The notes under the pieces are model-generated. The model searched no databases, was not told where the DNA came from, and was given only the letters and a program-made list of their open reading frames with translations. DNA of 64,000 nucleotides from Panaeolus papilionaceus (taxonomy: Eukaryota; Basidiomycota; Agaricomycetes; Agaricales), in contig JADNRZ010000019.1 in the NCBI GenBank assembly GCA_015501605.1, forward strand, positions 310,001 through 374,000, written 5' to 3'. Each line of letters starts with the position of its first letter. Position 1 is the first letter of the stretch. The position numbers and the translations under genes were made by a program. Below are positions 1 through 12,285 of this stretch, in pieces.

Positions 1-1515
1 CTGTAATTCACACTGTAAATCTTCTTTGGTACCTCGAACAACATGTACTATGTAACACAGGTGCCATAATTTCCTAGCTTTTGAGGAAGGCATTCACTTT
101 TACTGTCTCAAATTAGTAAAGAGATAGGTGAACGTGCACGTACACTTGTGACGAAATGAACTTGTATATACGTTAAGGGATTTGCAATCAAAAATGACCA
201 CGAGAAATGGACGGGGAGTGATGAACCAAGCGGGCTTTTCGAAGGGAAAAATAACTATGAATAGAGTTGAATTGAGCCGTTCCTTCGCAGGGAACTCCAA
301 AGATACATAATGGAATAGAAAGTGGGAGAAAAATAAGACAAAAAAGGTAAATACAGCATAACCTGTGCGCTGATATTCCGCGCGACTTAGTCCTCGAGGT
401 CTCAACTGCCGTTGGTGAGATCGCGACGTATTGCGTGAATGCTGGCAGCATACTCATTGGTTTCCTAATCGGGGGGATAGCTTAGGGATTGAGGTCGGGA
501 TGGACACCTCAGAAAGTCTTGTACCTTTTCCAACATACTACGACAGACATGCATGTATCCACCCGTTGTTTTGTTTTAGATCATCGAGAAAATCGCGAAA
601 CTGTCATCCCTTTCCCGTCAATCATGTCGCCCCGCAGCCGGCCCTGGACATTCTTCATTGAAGTTAATTCAATATCATTTGATGATTTTTGATCTCGACG
701 AAGATTTCCTAATACGCCATCTGACCCTCTCAGACGACCCCGACGAGTCGACATTGCAAACTGCAAATCTCGTCCACGCACATGGGCATACGCTACTCGT
801 ACGGTCTTCATTTCTTCCATCGAGCCCTCGTCCCTCCAACATTTCCGTGCATTCTGTATTCTCCGAAACTCCCGCATTCGCCAGCCTATTTATTGTTCCT
901 CGGAAAATGCCGAAATCCTTTTGCACTATGGTCGCAAGGCAACAACTCATCATCGCCATGTAGATGCAAGGTAATTACGGTTTTTTTATTTTTGGTTCAG
1001 CTCAGAGAACATAGTATAATTTAGACATGCTTCCTGTCATAACGCCTCATTCACCTGGCCATGCTTCAAAAGAGCCAGAACTTCGTGGTTGATTTGTGCT
1101 TATCTCCTTCACGACAATGGACGGGAGCAGAGCCCTCATTTGCCTCTTTGGGCAGAATGGTTGCCATCAGGTGTCTTCCCACACACCCCTTGTGCGTGTC
1201 CCACCACCATCTTTTCTTTTTGCTTTCCTGTTCTCATCGTTGAGGTTTTGAACCAGATTCAAACCAACCGACCAACCTAACCTATCTATCTATACATCAT
1301 CAACAACCTCGTCTGTGTCGAGGCTTCCTACCACCGGATCTGCTTATTCGGCTCAATTGCTTTCTTTCCTGACCTTGCTGGCCATTGTTCCCGCTATTTT
1401 TATGAACTAACCGCGGGTAGTTTAGGATATTCCACCCTGCTTCTTTCTTCAATTATTCTCAAGTGCAAATCCCTGTCTTTCATCTTTCAACCACCATCTA
1501 TTTGCTTTCATCTTC
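1..1515. other. Intergenic region, no gene recognised
   Basis: Only short overlapping open frames without family resemblance or splice-consistent structure are visible. The last 250 bases are pyrimidine-rich and probably contain the promoter and 5' leader of the membrane-protein gene that starts at 1516. Confidence 0.5.
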
Positions 1516-3220
1516 ATGGCAGGAGTCGTCACTATTGACGATAGAAATCGTGCTATCTCGTACTCAGGGCGGTGGTTTCCGCAGCGTGTTCGCAATCCCA
1601 ACATCGTGGACCAAACTGTGACTTTCACCAGCGATGAAGGCGCTCAGGCTATTTTGGAGTTTACAGGTGAGTTGGGTTGGATTACTATTAGGATTACGCT
1701 TGTTGCCATCAATATTGACGGCGATGAATTGCACAAATCAGGATCCAGCATAACCGTCATCGGCTCTGTCGTCGCCAATGCCGTGCCCCCAATGTCCATG
1801 TACATGCTCGACGATGAGAACCCCGTGGAATTCATACCCACCCCCTCACGCACACCCCAAAATGGCCTCGTTTTCTACCGCTCACCAACCCTTCCAGTCG
1901 GCCGTCATACTCTCACTATCGTGAACGCGCAGGACAACACGTCGCCTCTCATTCTTGATGCATTCACCATCAACACCGAGCCTCAGCCGGACCCTCCAGG
2001 AGGCCCTGCACCCAACCAACCGACACCAACTGCCTCACCAACCTTATCACTCCCACTTCCTTTGTCGACGTCACCCGGCACTTCAACTGCCCTCACATCA
2101 ACTGGACAGACAGCATCTGTTGTGCCAGTACCCGCCCCTGTACCATCACCTGCGACATCTGATGACCTTCCACTTGTTGTTGTGACAATCACAGCCTCGA
2201 AGAGCTCATCCGCGTCGGTTGCACCCACACCAGGCTCAAACGGTGCTCTTTCAGGATCGGATTCAGGTGCCAGCGGAGAGAAATCGGGTGGAGGAAGTAA
2301 TGCAGGGGCTATTGCGGGCGGTGTTGTGGCTGCGATATTTGGAATTGGGTTATTGATCGTTGCGTTTTTGTTCTGGAGGAGACGACAGAGACAACGGAGA
2401 AGCGAGGGCGGACCTCAACCGCTGCGACGTGGGCATTCAAGCTGTAAGTGTTACACCTTTCTCTCTACTCATTACCCGTTTCCTGTGATGTTGACGATTT
2501 TCTTTTATTTTAGTCTGGAACAAACCCGCCGGACCCAACCCAACAAGTCCGCCCATCACACCCTTTGTTCTCGACTCGGATCTTCCTCCTAGCCCACCCA
2601 CGCAGGCCCAACGTCGTCCACCGCCTCCACCACCCCAAATGTCCCAACACCCATACAACCAAGCTTCATCACGAGCCTACAACCCAGACCCCTATGGCCA
2701 ATCATACCAATTCTCAACCGCTCCACAAAACATCCCTCCTCCCATCGTCGCAAACAACCGCTTCTCTACTGCGGATAGCATGTACACTGACGGACCTGAC
2801 GCGCGCGAAGATCAGGTGGACCCGTATGGGGGATACGCGCCGTCCAGCGCTGCACCCCCTCCTCCCCTCCCTAACAAGGGCCCAACACTGGCTATTGCGA
2901 ATCCGTTTTACCCTCAGGCTGTTAATCAGTCTGTTCCTGATTTGTCTCAACAACCTCAGTCGCAGCCTCAGTCGTCACAGTCGCCATTCCGGAATCCACC
3001 GCAGCGTACGCCGACGACGCTGCAGTATGTTCCGCCATCACAGAACAGCACATCTCAGTATGTCCCGCCGTCGCAGTTGTTGAACTCGCGATTGCAGGGC
3101 GGGGGTAGTGGGAGTGGATATGATTCGTATGGGAGGGGTATGCCTGTGCCTAATTCTGATCCGAGCTATATGTACGCTACGCAGAGTCAGGGAAAGAGGG
3201 AGAGGATTAGGTTGGATTAG
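1516..3220 (+). CDS. Single-pass membrane protein with jelly-roll-like ectodomain and Pro-rich tail
   Basis: Model: exons 1516-1666, 1742-2443 and 2514-3220, 519 residues. The first intron (75 bases, GTGAGT to CAG) is in frame and free of stops, so a plain ORF reads through it; splicing restores the segment EFTG-SSITVIG expected of this common agaricomycete family. The second intron (70 bases) is fixed by reading phase. The order is an N-terminal domain (about residues 1-130) starting TIDDRNRAISYSGRWF, a Ser/Thr/Pro-rich linker with many potential O-glycosylation sites, a Gly-rich lead into one transmembrane helix at about 238-262, a basic stop-transfer stretch, then a Pro/Gln-rich cytoplasmic tail with repeated YVPPSQ-like units. 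There is no cleavable signal peptide. The role is unknown; the architecture resembles cell-surface sensors or wall-linked proteins, which is inference. Confidence 0.8.
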
Positions 3221-4175
3221 ATTTGGGTTTGGGTGACAGACTCTCTTGCTACTTTTCTTCTTTCATCTCTTGAGCCTCATTTCACTTCCTTTTCCTCCTA
3301 CATTTTCATACCCCCTTCAACACCCCATTGTAGTCACCTCTTCCCTGTTACCTCCATCGCATATCGGTATACCAGCTATACGTTACATCACCTTGCTTTT
3401 TCTTGTTTGGAATTCTTTCTTTGCTGTAGTTGTTGTACGAATATGAAAATCATGAGATACATTCCATCGATGGGCGCCCGCGGAGTGGGTGTTCGTGAAG
3501 TGGGAGTTGACGCGGGCGTTGATAGCCGTCTGTCGTGTTTCCTGGCGACAGGCCCTGTCTTGCGTACGTGCCCGTATGGTTATTGGATGTGATAGGTGCT
3601 AATTTATGATATGGAGTCGTGACATTGACATGACCGGAGTTGGTTGCTATTGTAAGCGGCTTCCTGTTCAATCGCTCCATTTCACCTGAAGAGTCTTTAC
3701 AACTAATTGCAGAACGATAGGCCGTCACGCTCCTACAGAGTGACATTCGGACCTTAAAAATTAGCTAGATGAGCCTAGATCCAATCAAATTTGATGCGAT
3801 TTCCAGCCTAGTGTACCATGTACGCACCCAGCACAAACGTTTGAAACAGCGCTCTGCCCTCATTTAAGACATAAATTGTTTCCTATACCATAAACTGACG
3901 TTGCTGTGCACCTTGGTGAAGTTTTGGGAGGAATCACCACATGTAATGAGCAAGGAGACAGGTGGACTGTCCTTGCCAACTGGAAAGCCGAAGTGATACG
4001 CGACGGCCATCAACGGGGGTCACAAATGTGACTCTGTCTGGGCTGGCCTATCGTTCTGCAATTAGCTGTAAACGAAACACGACGACAATAGACTCGGATG
4101 TCAGTACAATTGTGTTATTCACGATTCACGTAAGGCTGTGCAGGTGAACATGAGGTCGTCTTAGATCAGACTGAC
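3221..4175. other. Intergenic region with an inverted-repeat structure
   Basis: No gene is recognised. The stretch holds the 3' flank of the membrane-protein gene and the inverted repeat at 3700-4070, listed separately. Confidence 0.4.
3700..4070. repeat. Foldback / MITE-like inverted repeat
   Basis: The arm at about 3700-3748 is the imperfect reverse complement of about 4024-4069. A 21-base core is exact (3703-3723 against 4045-4065), and further matches run outward. The spacer is about 275 bases with no coding capacity. I could not define target-site duplications, so this may be a decayed miniature element or a locally inverted duplication. Confidence 0.55.
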
Positions 4176-5125
4176 TTGACCAAATGTGCAATTCAGGATA
4201 GCTTGCTTCGATCGTGCCATTATCAGTCACCATCACTCCGTCATGTAAGGGTACAAAAACCTAAAGATTACAGGGGCCGTATCCATTTACCGCTTCGATG
4301 GTGGGATGCCAAGGGTTATGCTGCAGACAGTTCTGTGCGTCAATTTGAGTTTTTTACGCTGCCTAAAAATCAAGCTGAACTGATGTCAACCCCTGACCTG
4401 AATAGAATTCCAGGCTGGACAGGCGTTGGCAAAGGTAATGTACAATCTAGCCCCTAACGTACTTCCTTCCAATACTCATGCGCATATGCACTGACACCCT
4501 ACAACAACTTCTATCATACATAGTTCCTGGAATGCCTAGCAGGAGGCAGCCCCCTCGGAATATCCGGAAACCCCTCGAAAGCGTCGCACAGGCGGCCCAT
4601 GCTACGTACCACCATGTGGGACCCACTGTGGCTACCGGACCAAATAAAGACAGCTGAAGAAAGATTTCGGCTGTTGAAGGAAGAGCATATGCAGGTATGA
4701 TTTGTCGGCTTGGTGCTCCAACGAAGCAATCATCAAGCCTTCCGTACACTATAGGAAGTCTTTCCAATTCTACAACACCTAAAAATCAGCCCTACAAATC
4801 ATAAACGACGGCATAGGATATACGATGATATCGTCCTCCTTCTCCACGCGTGATATCAACCTCCAAAAATACAGGGGCAGACAACTCCGAAAGGCACCGT
4901 TCGCTAGCACCGTCTACGAGCTGGTACTAGATCGAATATCTGGGCTCGAGCAGAACATCCGGAGACTGGAGGACGACGTCACCAAAGCCGATCCAGAAGT
5001 GGAAGCTCAGCTCCTCCCATCGGGATATGGAGAGAGACCGCGATGAGTTTGGACGCCCACCGGAGCCGGGGCCCCCTGTGAAACGTCCGGGTACTGCGAG
5101 GCGGATCAGGGATTATTTCGTATAG
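4176..5125 (+). pseudogene. Relic of an AIG1-like P-loop GTPase
   Basis: Fragments of the GTPase family found intact downstream appear in order but in several frames. They are a degenerate P-loop GWTGVGKG near 4415-4440 (GPTGAGKS in the intact copy), a remnant of the LESV(T/A)Q motif near 4565, then TTMWDPLWLPDQIKTAEERF near 4605-4665. A charged coiled-coil (ISGLEQNIRRLEDDVTKAD) follows at about 4930-4995 and a C-terminal RPGTARRIRDYFV ending at a stop at 5123-5125. The segment carrying the G3 motif (DTPGF) is missing between LESVAQ and TTMWD, and a frame change occurs near 5020. The gene is therefore probably dead. Reading it as a divergent spliced gene is less likely because no splice solution restores G3. 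Confidence 0.65.
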
Positions 5126-6002
5126 AGAGGGTTTTAGTGATATATGTAGATTAATTGATCTGGGTTTTCATATGGCGAGATACAAATGGTAATAGCATTT
5201 GTTCATATGGGTGACGAACATTGGGAACCACAGTCGATGGGTTCCAATCGCCCGACCCGCTCGGCACTTAATGAAATCCCCTTGAGATCACTCTAATGCT
5301 GTGAGCAAGTCGTGCTAAATAGTACAAGATGCGGAAATACATTAGAAACCAGGTTTCTGAGTCATCCTAGTCATGAAGCCACAGCGCAGAGAGCGCTTCA
5401 TAGAAAAGAGAATTGTATTCAGGTTGAATGACCCATGGTTATCGGATAAGCATTGAATAATGAGGATAGCACAACGAACTGGGATACATGGCGGTTAATT
5501 TTAAAGTTAACGGTGCGTGAATAAGGTCGTCGGCATCTATATATGTATAAATGTGATATGTGAAAAGCCAGAGGGGGACCCGATCAAACTCACACCGTAA
5601 GGGAACAAAGTGCTAAACTTGAAAGCCACCTAAACGCTCGTTTCATTGCAGGCACCACTTATCTCGAAATGCAGAGCAGGATATGAATTGAAATATACCA
5701 CTCCCGTCAGCCGTAAATAGCGTGCCTCCGCATCCTTGCATCTGTGCTTCGTCAAGGTGAATGAATCTTGAGGTGGTCAGCCGAGTATACAGTCATCCGT
5801 CCCTCCGTTCCTGCATCGATGAGCCACGGTAAGCACCCACATACACTGCCGGGTCCTACCTCAGTAACTGTACCTGTTTCGCAGTTGCCTATTGACACCA
5901 CACAGGTCACTGACTCGTGCCTCAACAAGTATATTAACTCAATCAATGCTCTCAGACTCCAGAGGCACTCAGCTCCCTGTTGATTTCCTCCCCTATCACA
6001 TC
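5126..6002. other. Intergenic region upstream of GTPase copy 1
   Basis: No gene is seen. The stretch GGTCAGCCGAGTA near 5775 recurs upstream of GTPase copy 2 near 9075, in line with tandem duplication that included the 5' flank. Confidence 0.4.
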
Positions 6003-7325
6003 ATGTCTACTGCCCGTGCAAAACGATACTATTATCTTTCAATCAACGGTCCTCTGAGTGTGGAGACCATCGCTCCAGGAGAGCGCTTGGAAGAAAATCA
6101 TTTGCTGGCATTCGTGTATGGACACGTGACTACACTTTGTTTTTTGCAAATGCTAATCTCAAGTTGCCATGTTCGACCACCTGTCCCATAGGCTTATAGG
6201 TCCAACAGGCGCCGGGAAAAGTTCCGTGAGCTATGCCATTACGGCCTTTCAATATTCGAGCACTAATATGTGGATTTCTTTACCCAAGTTCGTGGAATCC
6301 ATAGTACCAGACCAGAACCTCCTTATCTCCAAGGACACGTTAGAAAGCGTCACCCAAAACGTCGTTTGCTACAGAATAAAAAATCTGAGCTATGGAAAGG
6401 ATTTCAGCTACGTTCTACTCGACACTCCGGGATTTCTCGACCCAGAACTGTCGGAAAGCAGAATTATCAGAATGATTACGGATGCTTTAGATAATCTGCG
6501 GTAGGTGCTCATTTGTCGCTCGCGAATAAGAGGCCCATGGTCCTGATCAAGCACCTGATTTTGCTCAGTAAATCAGCTGCAATTGTCGTCGTAATCATCC
6601 TCTACTTTCAACCTATAACCGATATTCGGATAAGTCGTTCAAAAGAGGACTCGGTCAACCTGCTCAGAGCGTTTTCCGAGTCATTCAAAGCTAGTAATAT
6701 TGACGTGATAACCTCCATGTGGAATACCCTTGCAACAACCGCGCAGATAGAGGATGCCAATATAAGATTTGAATCCTTGAGAGACCGGATATTCAATGTA
6801 AGCGTGGCATTAATTGAGGAGATACTCACCTTATTTACCTGTTATATTCATCAGAACTCCGAAAAACTGAATATAAAGGTCAGCAAGTTCGACCGCACGA
6901 CACATGCAGCGCTCGAAATTATGGACCGGACATGGAGTGGATGGATCCATGACATAAGGACAGTCGAACACTGGCACGATCCGCAATGCCACTCTCTAGT
7001 CCGGGATAACCTGATCAAGCGTGTTGCTGAGACGCAGGAACAGCTCCGGCTCCTTGCGGAGGACAAGCAACACGCAACCACTCCCGGCAACGAGGACTTA
7101 CGGCTTCTCGAAGTCCTTCTTCAACGTGAGCGAGTGGTTTTGAAGACATTGCAGTCATTCCTTGATGATCTCTACGAGATAGATCCGACAAGTTGTGCCT
7201 CTCCGTTTCGTCCGGGGGCTGGTTCCGCCCCATCTCGTAAGCCTCTATCGCCATTCCGTCAATTGACTTTCCATCTCAGGGCTTTAATGGTGCATATTAA
7301 AAGGACTGTAATAAGAAAGAAGTAG
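6003..7325 (+). CDS. AIG1-like P-loop GTPase, copy 1
   Basis: Model: exons 6003-6115, 6192-6225, 6289-6500, 6569-6797 and 6855-7325, 352 residues. The start MSTARAKRYYYLSINGPLSVE is shared with copy 2. The nucleotide-binding motifs are G1 GPTGAGKS (about 41-48, in its own 34-base exon), a LESVTQ segment that probably covers G2, and G3 DTPGF (about 94-98). The G4 position reads TSMWN (about 168-172) instead of NKxD. The C-terminal half is helical and charged (EDKQHATTPGNEDLRLLEVL) with a basic end, perhaps for membrane or self association. The 57-base intron 4 is in frame and stop-free; the damaged copy 2 shows that it is an intron. Such G-domain proteins are expanded in Agaricomycetes and resemble AIG1/GIMAP GTPases; the cellular role is unknown. 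Confidence 0.75.
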
Positions 7326-9320
7326 TTGGTACATTGTGATTTTTACCATTAGCGCAGACATTGTTGCCTCACTTTTTAATGCCTGCCAGAGTCAACTTAT
7401 GTACATTGATGGGCCACATCCTTCCCAATTCCGAGGTTTCTGTAGTCTTATGGTGCGCCATTCCGCCCCCATTCCCTGATATCATCACCCTCCCGTTCAC
7501 GACCACATTTAGTGTAGCTTAACTTGGCAGCACTTTACCTTCCCTGTTCATATATTTTGTTTATTTTTCATTCCATTTTCGATTCTTTGAAACGCTTCGG
7601 CGCTAGTTCTCTTAAATCCTTCATTTCACTTACTGTACACTATCTTCAATACAGAATAGATTAGTTTCTCCCCAGTTCGTCGCCATCGTCCCTCGTCGAC
7701 TTTGTATATTGTACTTGGTCTCGTCTAGTTCATTTTTCGTCGTTCAGCGTGCATTCGGCACCACCCTTCCTCTCGTTTATCACGTTTTCCTTAGCACTCG
7801 TACGCCTCACCACCTTGCAATGTCGCGCTTACTCATCCATTGCCACACCATCATCATCCTCATCATATTCATTTTATTATAGTTATATCATTTTCATATC
7901 TACACTTACTGCAATGCACGCCTCAACATGTACCTCGATATGCCCATATCCCGACCCATATTCTGTTCATCGTCTTCTGTGATACTTCCGTCTTTGGTCC
8001 ATTAATATTATCTTCTGTCGAGCCGCATATGTAATTCAATTAGTCGCCGACCTAGCCTTAAGGTTCAAGGTCTAGCTTTCCATGGCCACTCATCTCGTCT
8101 CGTTAGAATGAAATTCACTGGTGGACCCGGGTCTCGGTCACGTTCGAGCCCTTCGGTGGATTGGCCCGGATCATGTCAACGGAATGACAGTCAGACGCGA
8201 TCATCGTTCCTGGATCATCTTTCCTTTTTTGGTCCCCTTGGCAGTGTTGTGTCATTTGTTTGACTTAGTCGGATTAGTCGGCTGCTGAGACGAACCAGTC
8301 GATTATAGTTTGATCGACTTTGATGGGCTTATTGTGGGCTTTCTCATCTGCCAATTCATTCACAGGGCCTATCTGCGCTCTCATACTGATAAGTATAGAT
8401 GTTTGGTAAAGGGTAGATAAATATTTTACTTGTATGAGGCACCAGCCAAGATACATTTTTGCCGTCGACTGGTCAGACGTCAAAAGGCTTCGCATAATGT
8501 CATCCGGGTTAGCCTTGCTACGCAACACCTCATTAGACTCTGCATATTTCAAAAGATTGACATGTGTAAAGCAGGCACAATTGAGCTGTGAGTTCACATA
8601 GTGCTGTCAATGGTGCACAAAGTGTATTGACAGACTATCAAGATGAATTTGACGTGGTTTAGGATGATTGAAATGTGCTAAATAACGCTGAATCCGAACC
8701 CCTTGGGAGATCGTCGAGGATGCAATGAATTTGTAATACTAATTTCTACATAAAGTATGCATGATACAAATCAATTTTATACAATATCTATGTCTAAAAT
8801 TAGCTTTTCGTTCATAAGTAAGGGACAAAGGGAGAAGCAGATGGATATGAGTTGGTCAACCTTGACGTGAGGTCCTCCTTCACGCCCCGGAAGCTCGTGT
8901 GATAGTCAGGGATTTATAAGCATAGTCGACGGCTTTCTTCCCTTCCATGGGCAAAGTCAGGTCCTAGTCCGCTCAAGTGCTCAAATTTCAATGTATACCA
9001 CCCGACCGAGGACTAGAGTCGACGACTGGCACGACACTGCCCCTTGGTACTTCATTATACATAGCCCTGGATGGTCAGCCGAGTACTAGTATAAAGCGGT
9101 CTGTCCCTCATCGTTCCTGGCTTAGTAAATTACTCTCAACACTGTTGCTGAGACTTGTATTTCGTGCCTCGTTCCTGACTCAAACATGCCGCCCGTCTTA
9201 CGCTATACCTGTCTTGCGGTCGTCATATTCGGCATCATATGGATCACTAACATGTTATATTAGAGCCATGAAACGCCCCCAAAGACACCCAAGCCTTCTC
9301 TGATTCCTTTCAACGCTAAG
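7326..9320. other. Intergenic region between GTPase copies
   Basis: No convincing gene. A 107-residue open frame on the minus strand at 8274-8597 has no recognisable family and lies in AT-rich sequence. About 8950-9320 is the 5' flank of copy 2, with a TATAAAG at about 9090. Confidence 0.4.
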
Positions 9321-10588
9321 ATGTCTACCGCTACGAAACGATACTATTACCTCACAGTTAAGGGTCCTCTGAGTGTTGAACGAATCTCTCCAGGAGAACG
9401 AGTAGAGGAAAAGCATCTGATGGTGTTCGTGTGAGTACTACAATGTATTATGCAAACATAGTTTGAGATGGTTGACTGTTTCTCCCCTAGTCTCATAGGT
9501 CCAACGGGCTCTGGAAAAAGCTCAGTAAGCAGTCATTTTTTACGACATGACCTTCCAATCGTTAACGACTCCTTGATACTTTTATTCGACGCAAGTTTGT
9601 TGAATCGATAGCACCAAATCAGAATCTCTGCATCTCCAAAGATACGCTAGAAAGCGTCACCCATGACGTTGTCTGTTACAGGGTATTTAATCTGACTTAT
9701 GGAGCAGATTACACCTACATCATGCTCGACACTCCGGGCTTTCTCGACCCCAAACTATCGGAAAGTAGAATTATGAAAATGATTACAGATACTCTGGATA
9801 ATATACGGTATATGATCAGTTGCCAGTCGGCACTTTACATGCCCCATGGTTCTGATAACAGCTCTATTTTTCATCAGAAAATCAGCGACAGTGGTGGTCG
9901 TGGTAGTCCTTTACTTTCAAGCTATCACCGATGTCCGCATCGGTCGCTCAAAACAGGAGTCGATTAACCTTCTCAGAGCGTTTGCCGAGTCATTCGGGGC
10001 CGATAATATCGACGTTGTAACTACCATGTGGAATACCCTTCCGACAAACGGGCAGGTGAAGGACGCCAATCAAAGATTCGAATGTTTCACCGAAGAAATA
10101 TACAAGTTGAGAATGCATTACTAATTATCCTTAGTTTTTGATACGCCATGTTGACACGTTATTAGAACTCCGATAAACTCAATATAAAAGTCAGCAAGTT
10201 CGATCTTACCACTCACTCAGCGCTCGCAATCATTGACAGGACCTGGAGTGGATGGCACCATGATCTAAAGACGGTCAATCAGATTGACGCGCAATATTTC
10301 TCCATAGTGCGAGATAACTTGATCAAACGCATTGCTGAGATGCAGGAACAACTTCAGCTACTCGCCGAGGACAAGAAACATGCAACTATTCCCGGAAAAG
10401 AGGACCTTCCGCTTCTTGAGGTTGTTCGTCGAAATGAATTGGTGGTATTGGGGACACTGCGATCGTTTCTGGATGATCTCTATGAGATTGATCCGACAAG
10501 CTGTTCCTGCCCGCTGCGTCCATCCCCCTCCTGTCGTCTTAAAGCTTTGATGTTACATATTAAGAAAGTGCTTGTAAAGCGGAGGTAG
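9321..10588 (+). pseudogene. AIG1-like P-loop GTPase, copy 2, probably impaired
   Basis: This is a close paralogue of copy 1 with the same exon plan: 9321-9430, 9491-9524 (GPTGSGKSS), 9596-9807 (DTPGF), 9878-about 10106 and 10166-10588. Every junction works except the fourth. Copy 1 has a phase-0 donor (AAT then GTAAGC); here the equivalent point reads AAG then TTGAGA, so there is no GT in the right phase. Using the GTTGAG one base earlier shifts the frame and stops after about seven codons, and reading through meets TAA near 10123. Downstream exon 5 is fully open (NSDKLNIKVSKFD to the basic C-terminus), which points to recent loss. A non-canonical splice site could still rescue it. The G4-position motif is TTMWN. 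Confidence 0.6.
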
Positions 10589-10904
10589 TCGTATTCAGCA
10601 CCAGTTTATAATACATTGTAATTTCCGTTTGTAACCCCAAGTCCAAGTATCGTTGTTTCAACCTCCACCCCCTTTCTCACAGTCATCTTACCACCCCGTT
10701 CTTCATTATGTAGACTCTGGTGGCACCAACCCTCAAATGAATGACGGCCACCTCAATGCGGTCTTTCTTAAATCGGTGAAACCCCGTGGCACCGCACAAA
10801 CATCGTTAATGTGACGGAGATAGAATGGGACACGGAATTAGACAAAGGAAGACATCACGAGAACAGCGAATTCCGAAGGAACATGGTGCGTCTATGTTCT
10901 CCAC

Positions 10905-11225
10905 TTCAGTGGTCTTCGCACTATTGCTGTCTCTGCACCCACACTGTGTTTGTTGATCAAGATCAATGTTTCAACAATCCAGAATACGAAGAGCAGTTTT
11001 CTGTAAACCCTAAGCTGTAAGGTATTTATACCAGCGTTCTCTTTGATGCATGTAGATGACACAATCCTTTATGCACCCGGTGTTATTTCTAACACTTCTA
11101 TTGGTTCTTCCAGGGTCGAAATGCTTGAAACACAGTTTCGTTATGCCAACATAGCTTGCAATGTGTCCAACTGGTCCCCGATTTCAAGGGGCTCAGGTAG
11201 AATACATTCCAATGTTCTTGATACA
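10905..11225. repeat. Degenerate direct repeat, copy 1 (partner about 14525-14740)
   Basis: Several blocks occur in the same order in both places: a CACAC-GTG-TTGTTGATCAA block, then AGCTGT with CACCCGGT, then TCGTNATG..CAA..GCTTG followed by TGTCC..ACTGG.CCC. Identity is patchy. It is probably an old non-coding or transposon-derived repeat flanking the lectin duplication. Confidence 0.45.
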
Positions 11226-12166
11226 ACAAATCCCAGGCCTCATGAAAGGGAAACGCACTTTCTTGTCGTTTTGCCAATGTAGATGTCAGACAGTCATATA
11301 CTAAATGACTGAACTGGGGTATGCTTGGCTGTGTGCAATCCTCCCACACTCATTTCACAGGCCCACACCAGGTGTGGCCTTCAATAGGGGGAAACGACAT
11401 TCATTCTCTGGATGCTAAGTTTTCACATAATGATTCTGGACAGGATTGACATTGGCGTACGGAATGGACCCCATTTCGCGTCACGTGATTCGTCGAAGTC
11501 CTCGCTCTATGATTGAGCGGCGTCGACCATCTCGAGCGTGCAATTGCATCCAATTATCGACTTTACGGTCTATGCTCTATTTGAAGATCTTGGGAAATGA
11601 GGTTCATCGCAAGGTCATCGTTGTTGACATTCTGTGGGATACGTTTTCAACATCTGAATAACAGTGCTTCATGTCGAAGACCCTGAGGCTGGGCGCTGAT
11701 CGATGATCAGCCATAAGAGTCACATTGCAGCAAGAGACGGAGTACATGACGATGTCCAAAGTTCAACCTCCGTGATATATCTTCTTGGTGTGATTATTTC
11801 TGAGAGATGGAGTCGGACTTGAGATTGCACATGGCATTTGGTTTGATAGTCTAACCTAAGTTCTAATTTGATTCTGCTTGATAATAGTAGAGTCCTTCGA
11901 GAAAGATCAAAACGCTTCGTCAAGGTTCAAAATTACACATGGCCAAGACGCGAAACCAATATACGTAATCGCGGTGAATCCTTGCTTCATACAACCCTCA
12001 ATTCGAATGAATTGCTAGTCGCTTCCTATTTGTGCTACTCACAAAGCCCGTGTTCCTAATCTGTCAATCGACTGCACCCTTGTTCCCCTTGCGGAGATTA
12101 ACCATCAACTGGGGTGCAAAGAACCAGAGATGGTAATAATAATAATAAATATCTGGAGCGTCTACC

Positions 12167-12174
12167 TATAAAAA
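12167..12174 (+). promoter_or_regulatory. TATA box of lectin gene 1
   Basis: TATAAAAA within CTACCTATAAAAAC lies about 119 bases upstream of the ATG and is conserved at the same place upstream of lectin 2. Confidence 0.65.
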
Positions 12175-12232
12175 CACAGATCGAGCCCTCCAAAATTCAG
12201 CAGTCCAACCCACTCTTACAACTCTAAAGCAG

Positions 12233-12284
12233 GTAAGCCTTCCCTTCTCCCTGTGATGGCGCTATGCTCATAAATTTCCAACAG
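12233..12284 (+). other. 5'-leader intron of lectin 1
   Basis: GTAAGC at 12233 to ACAG at 12284. The ATG follows after one base (C). Lectin 2 has the equivalent 52-base intron at 16670-16721. Confidence 0.75.
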
Positions 12285-12285
12285 C

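Larger units (their letters stand above)
10589..12285. other. Intergenic region with lectin 1 upstream sequence
   Basis: No gene is recognised. About 10910-11220 resembles about 14525-14740 (listed as a repeat). About 11830-12285 is upstream sequence shared with lectin 2. Confidence 0.45.

Noticed and set aside
6798..6854. Treating the 57-base segment in GTPase copy 1 as coding
   Set aside because: It is in frame and stop-free, but the paralogous position in copy 2 contains a stop and the flanks match GTAAGC and CAG, so it is an intron.
8274..8597. 107-residue minus-strand frame
   Set aside because: AT-rich, isolated and without recognisable motifs or flanking splice sites; kept only as a remark in the intergenic entry.
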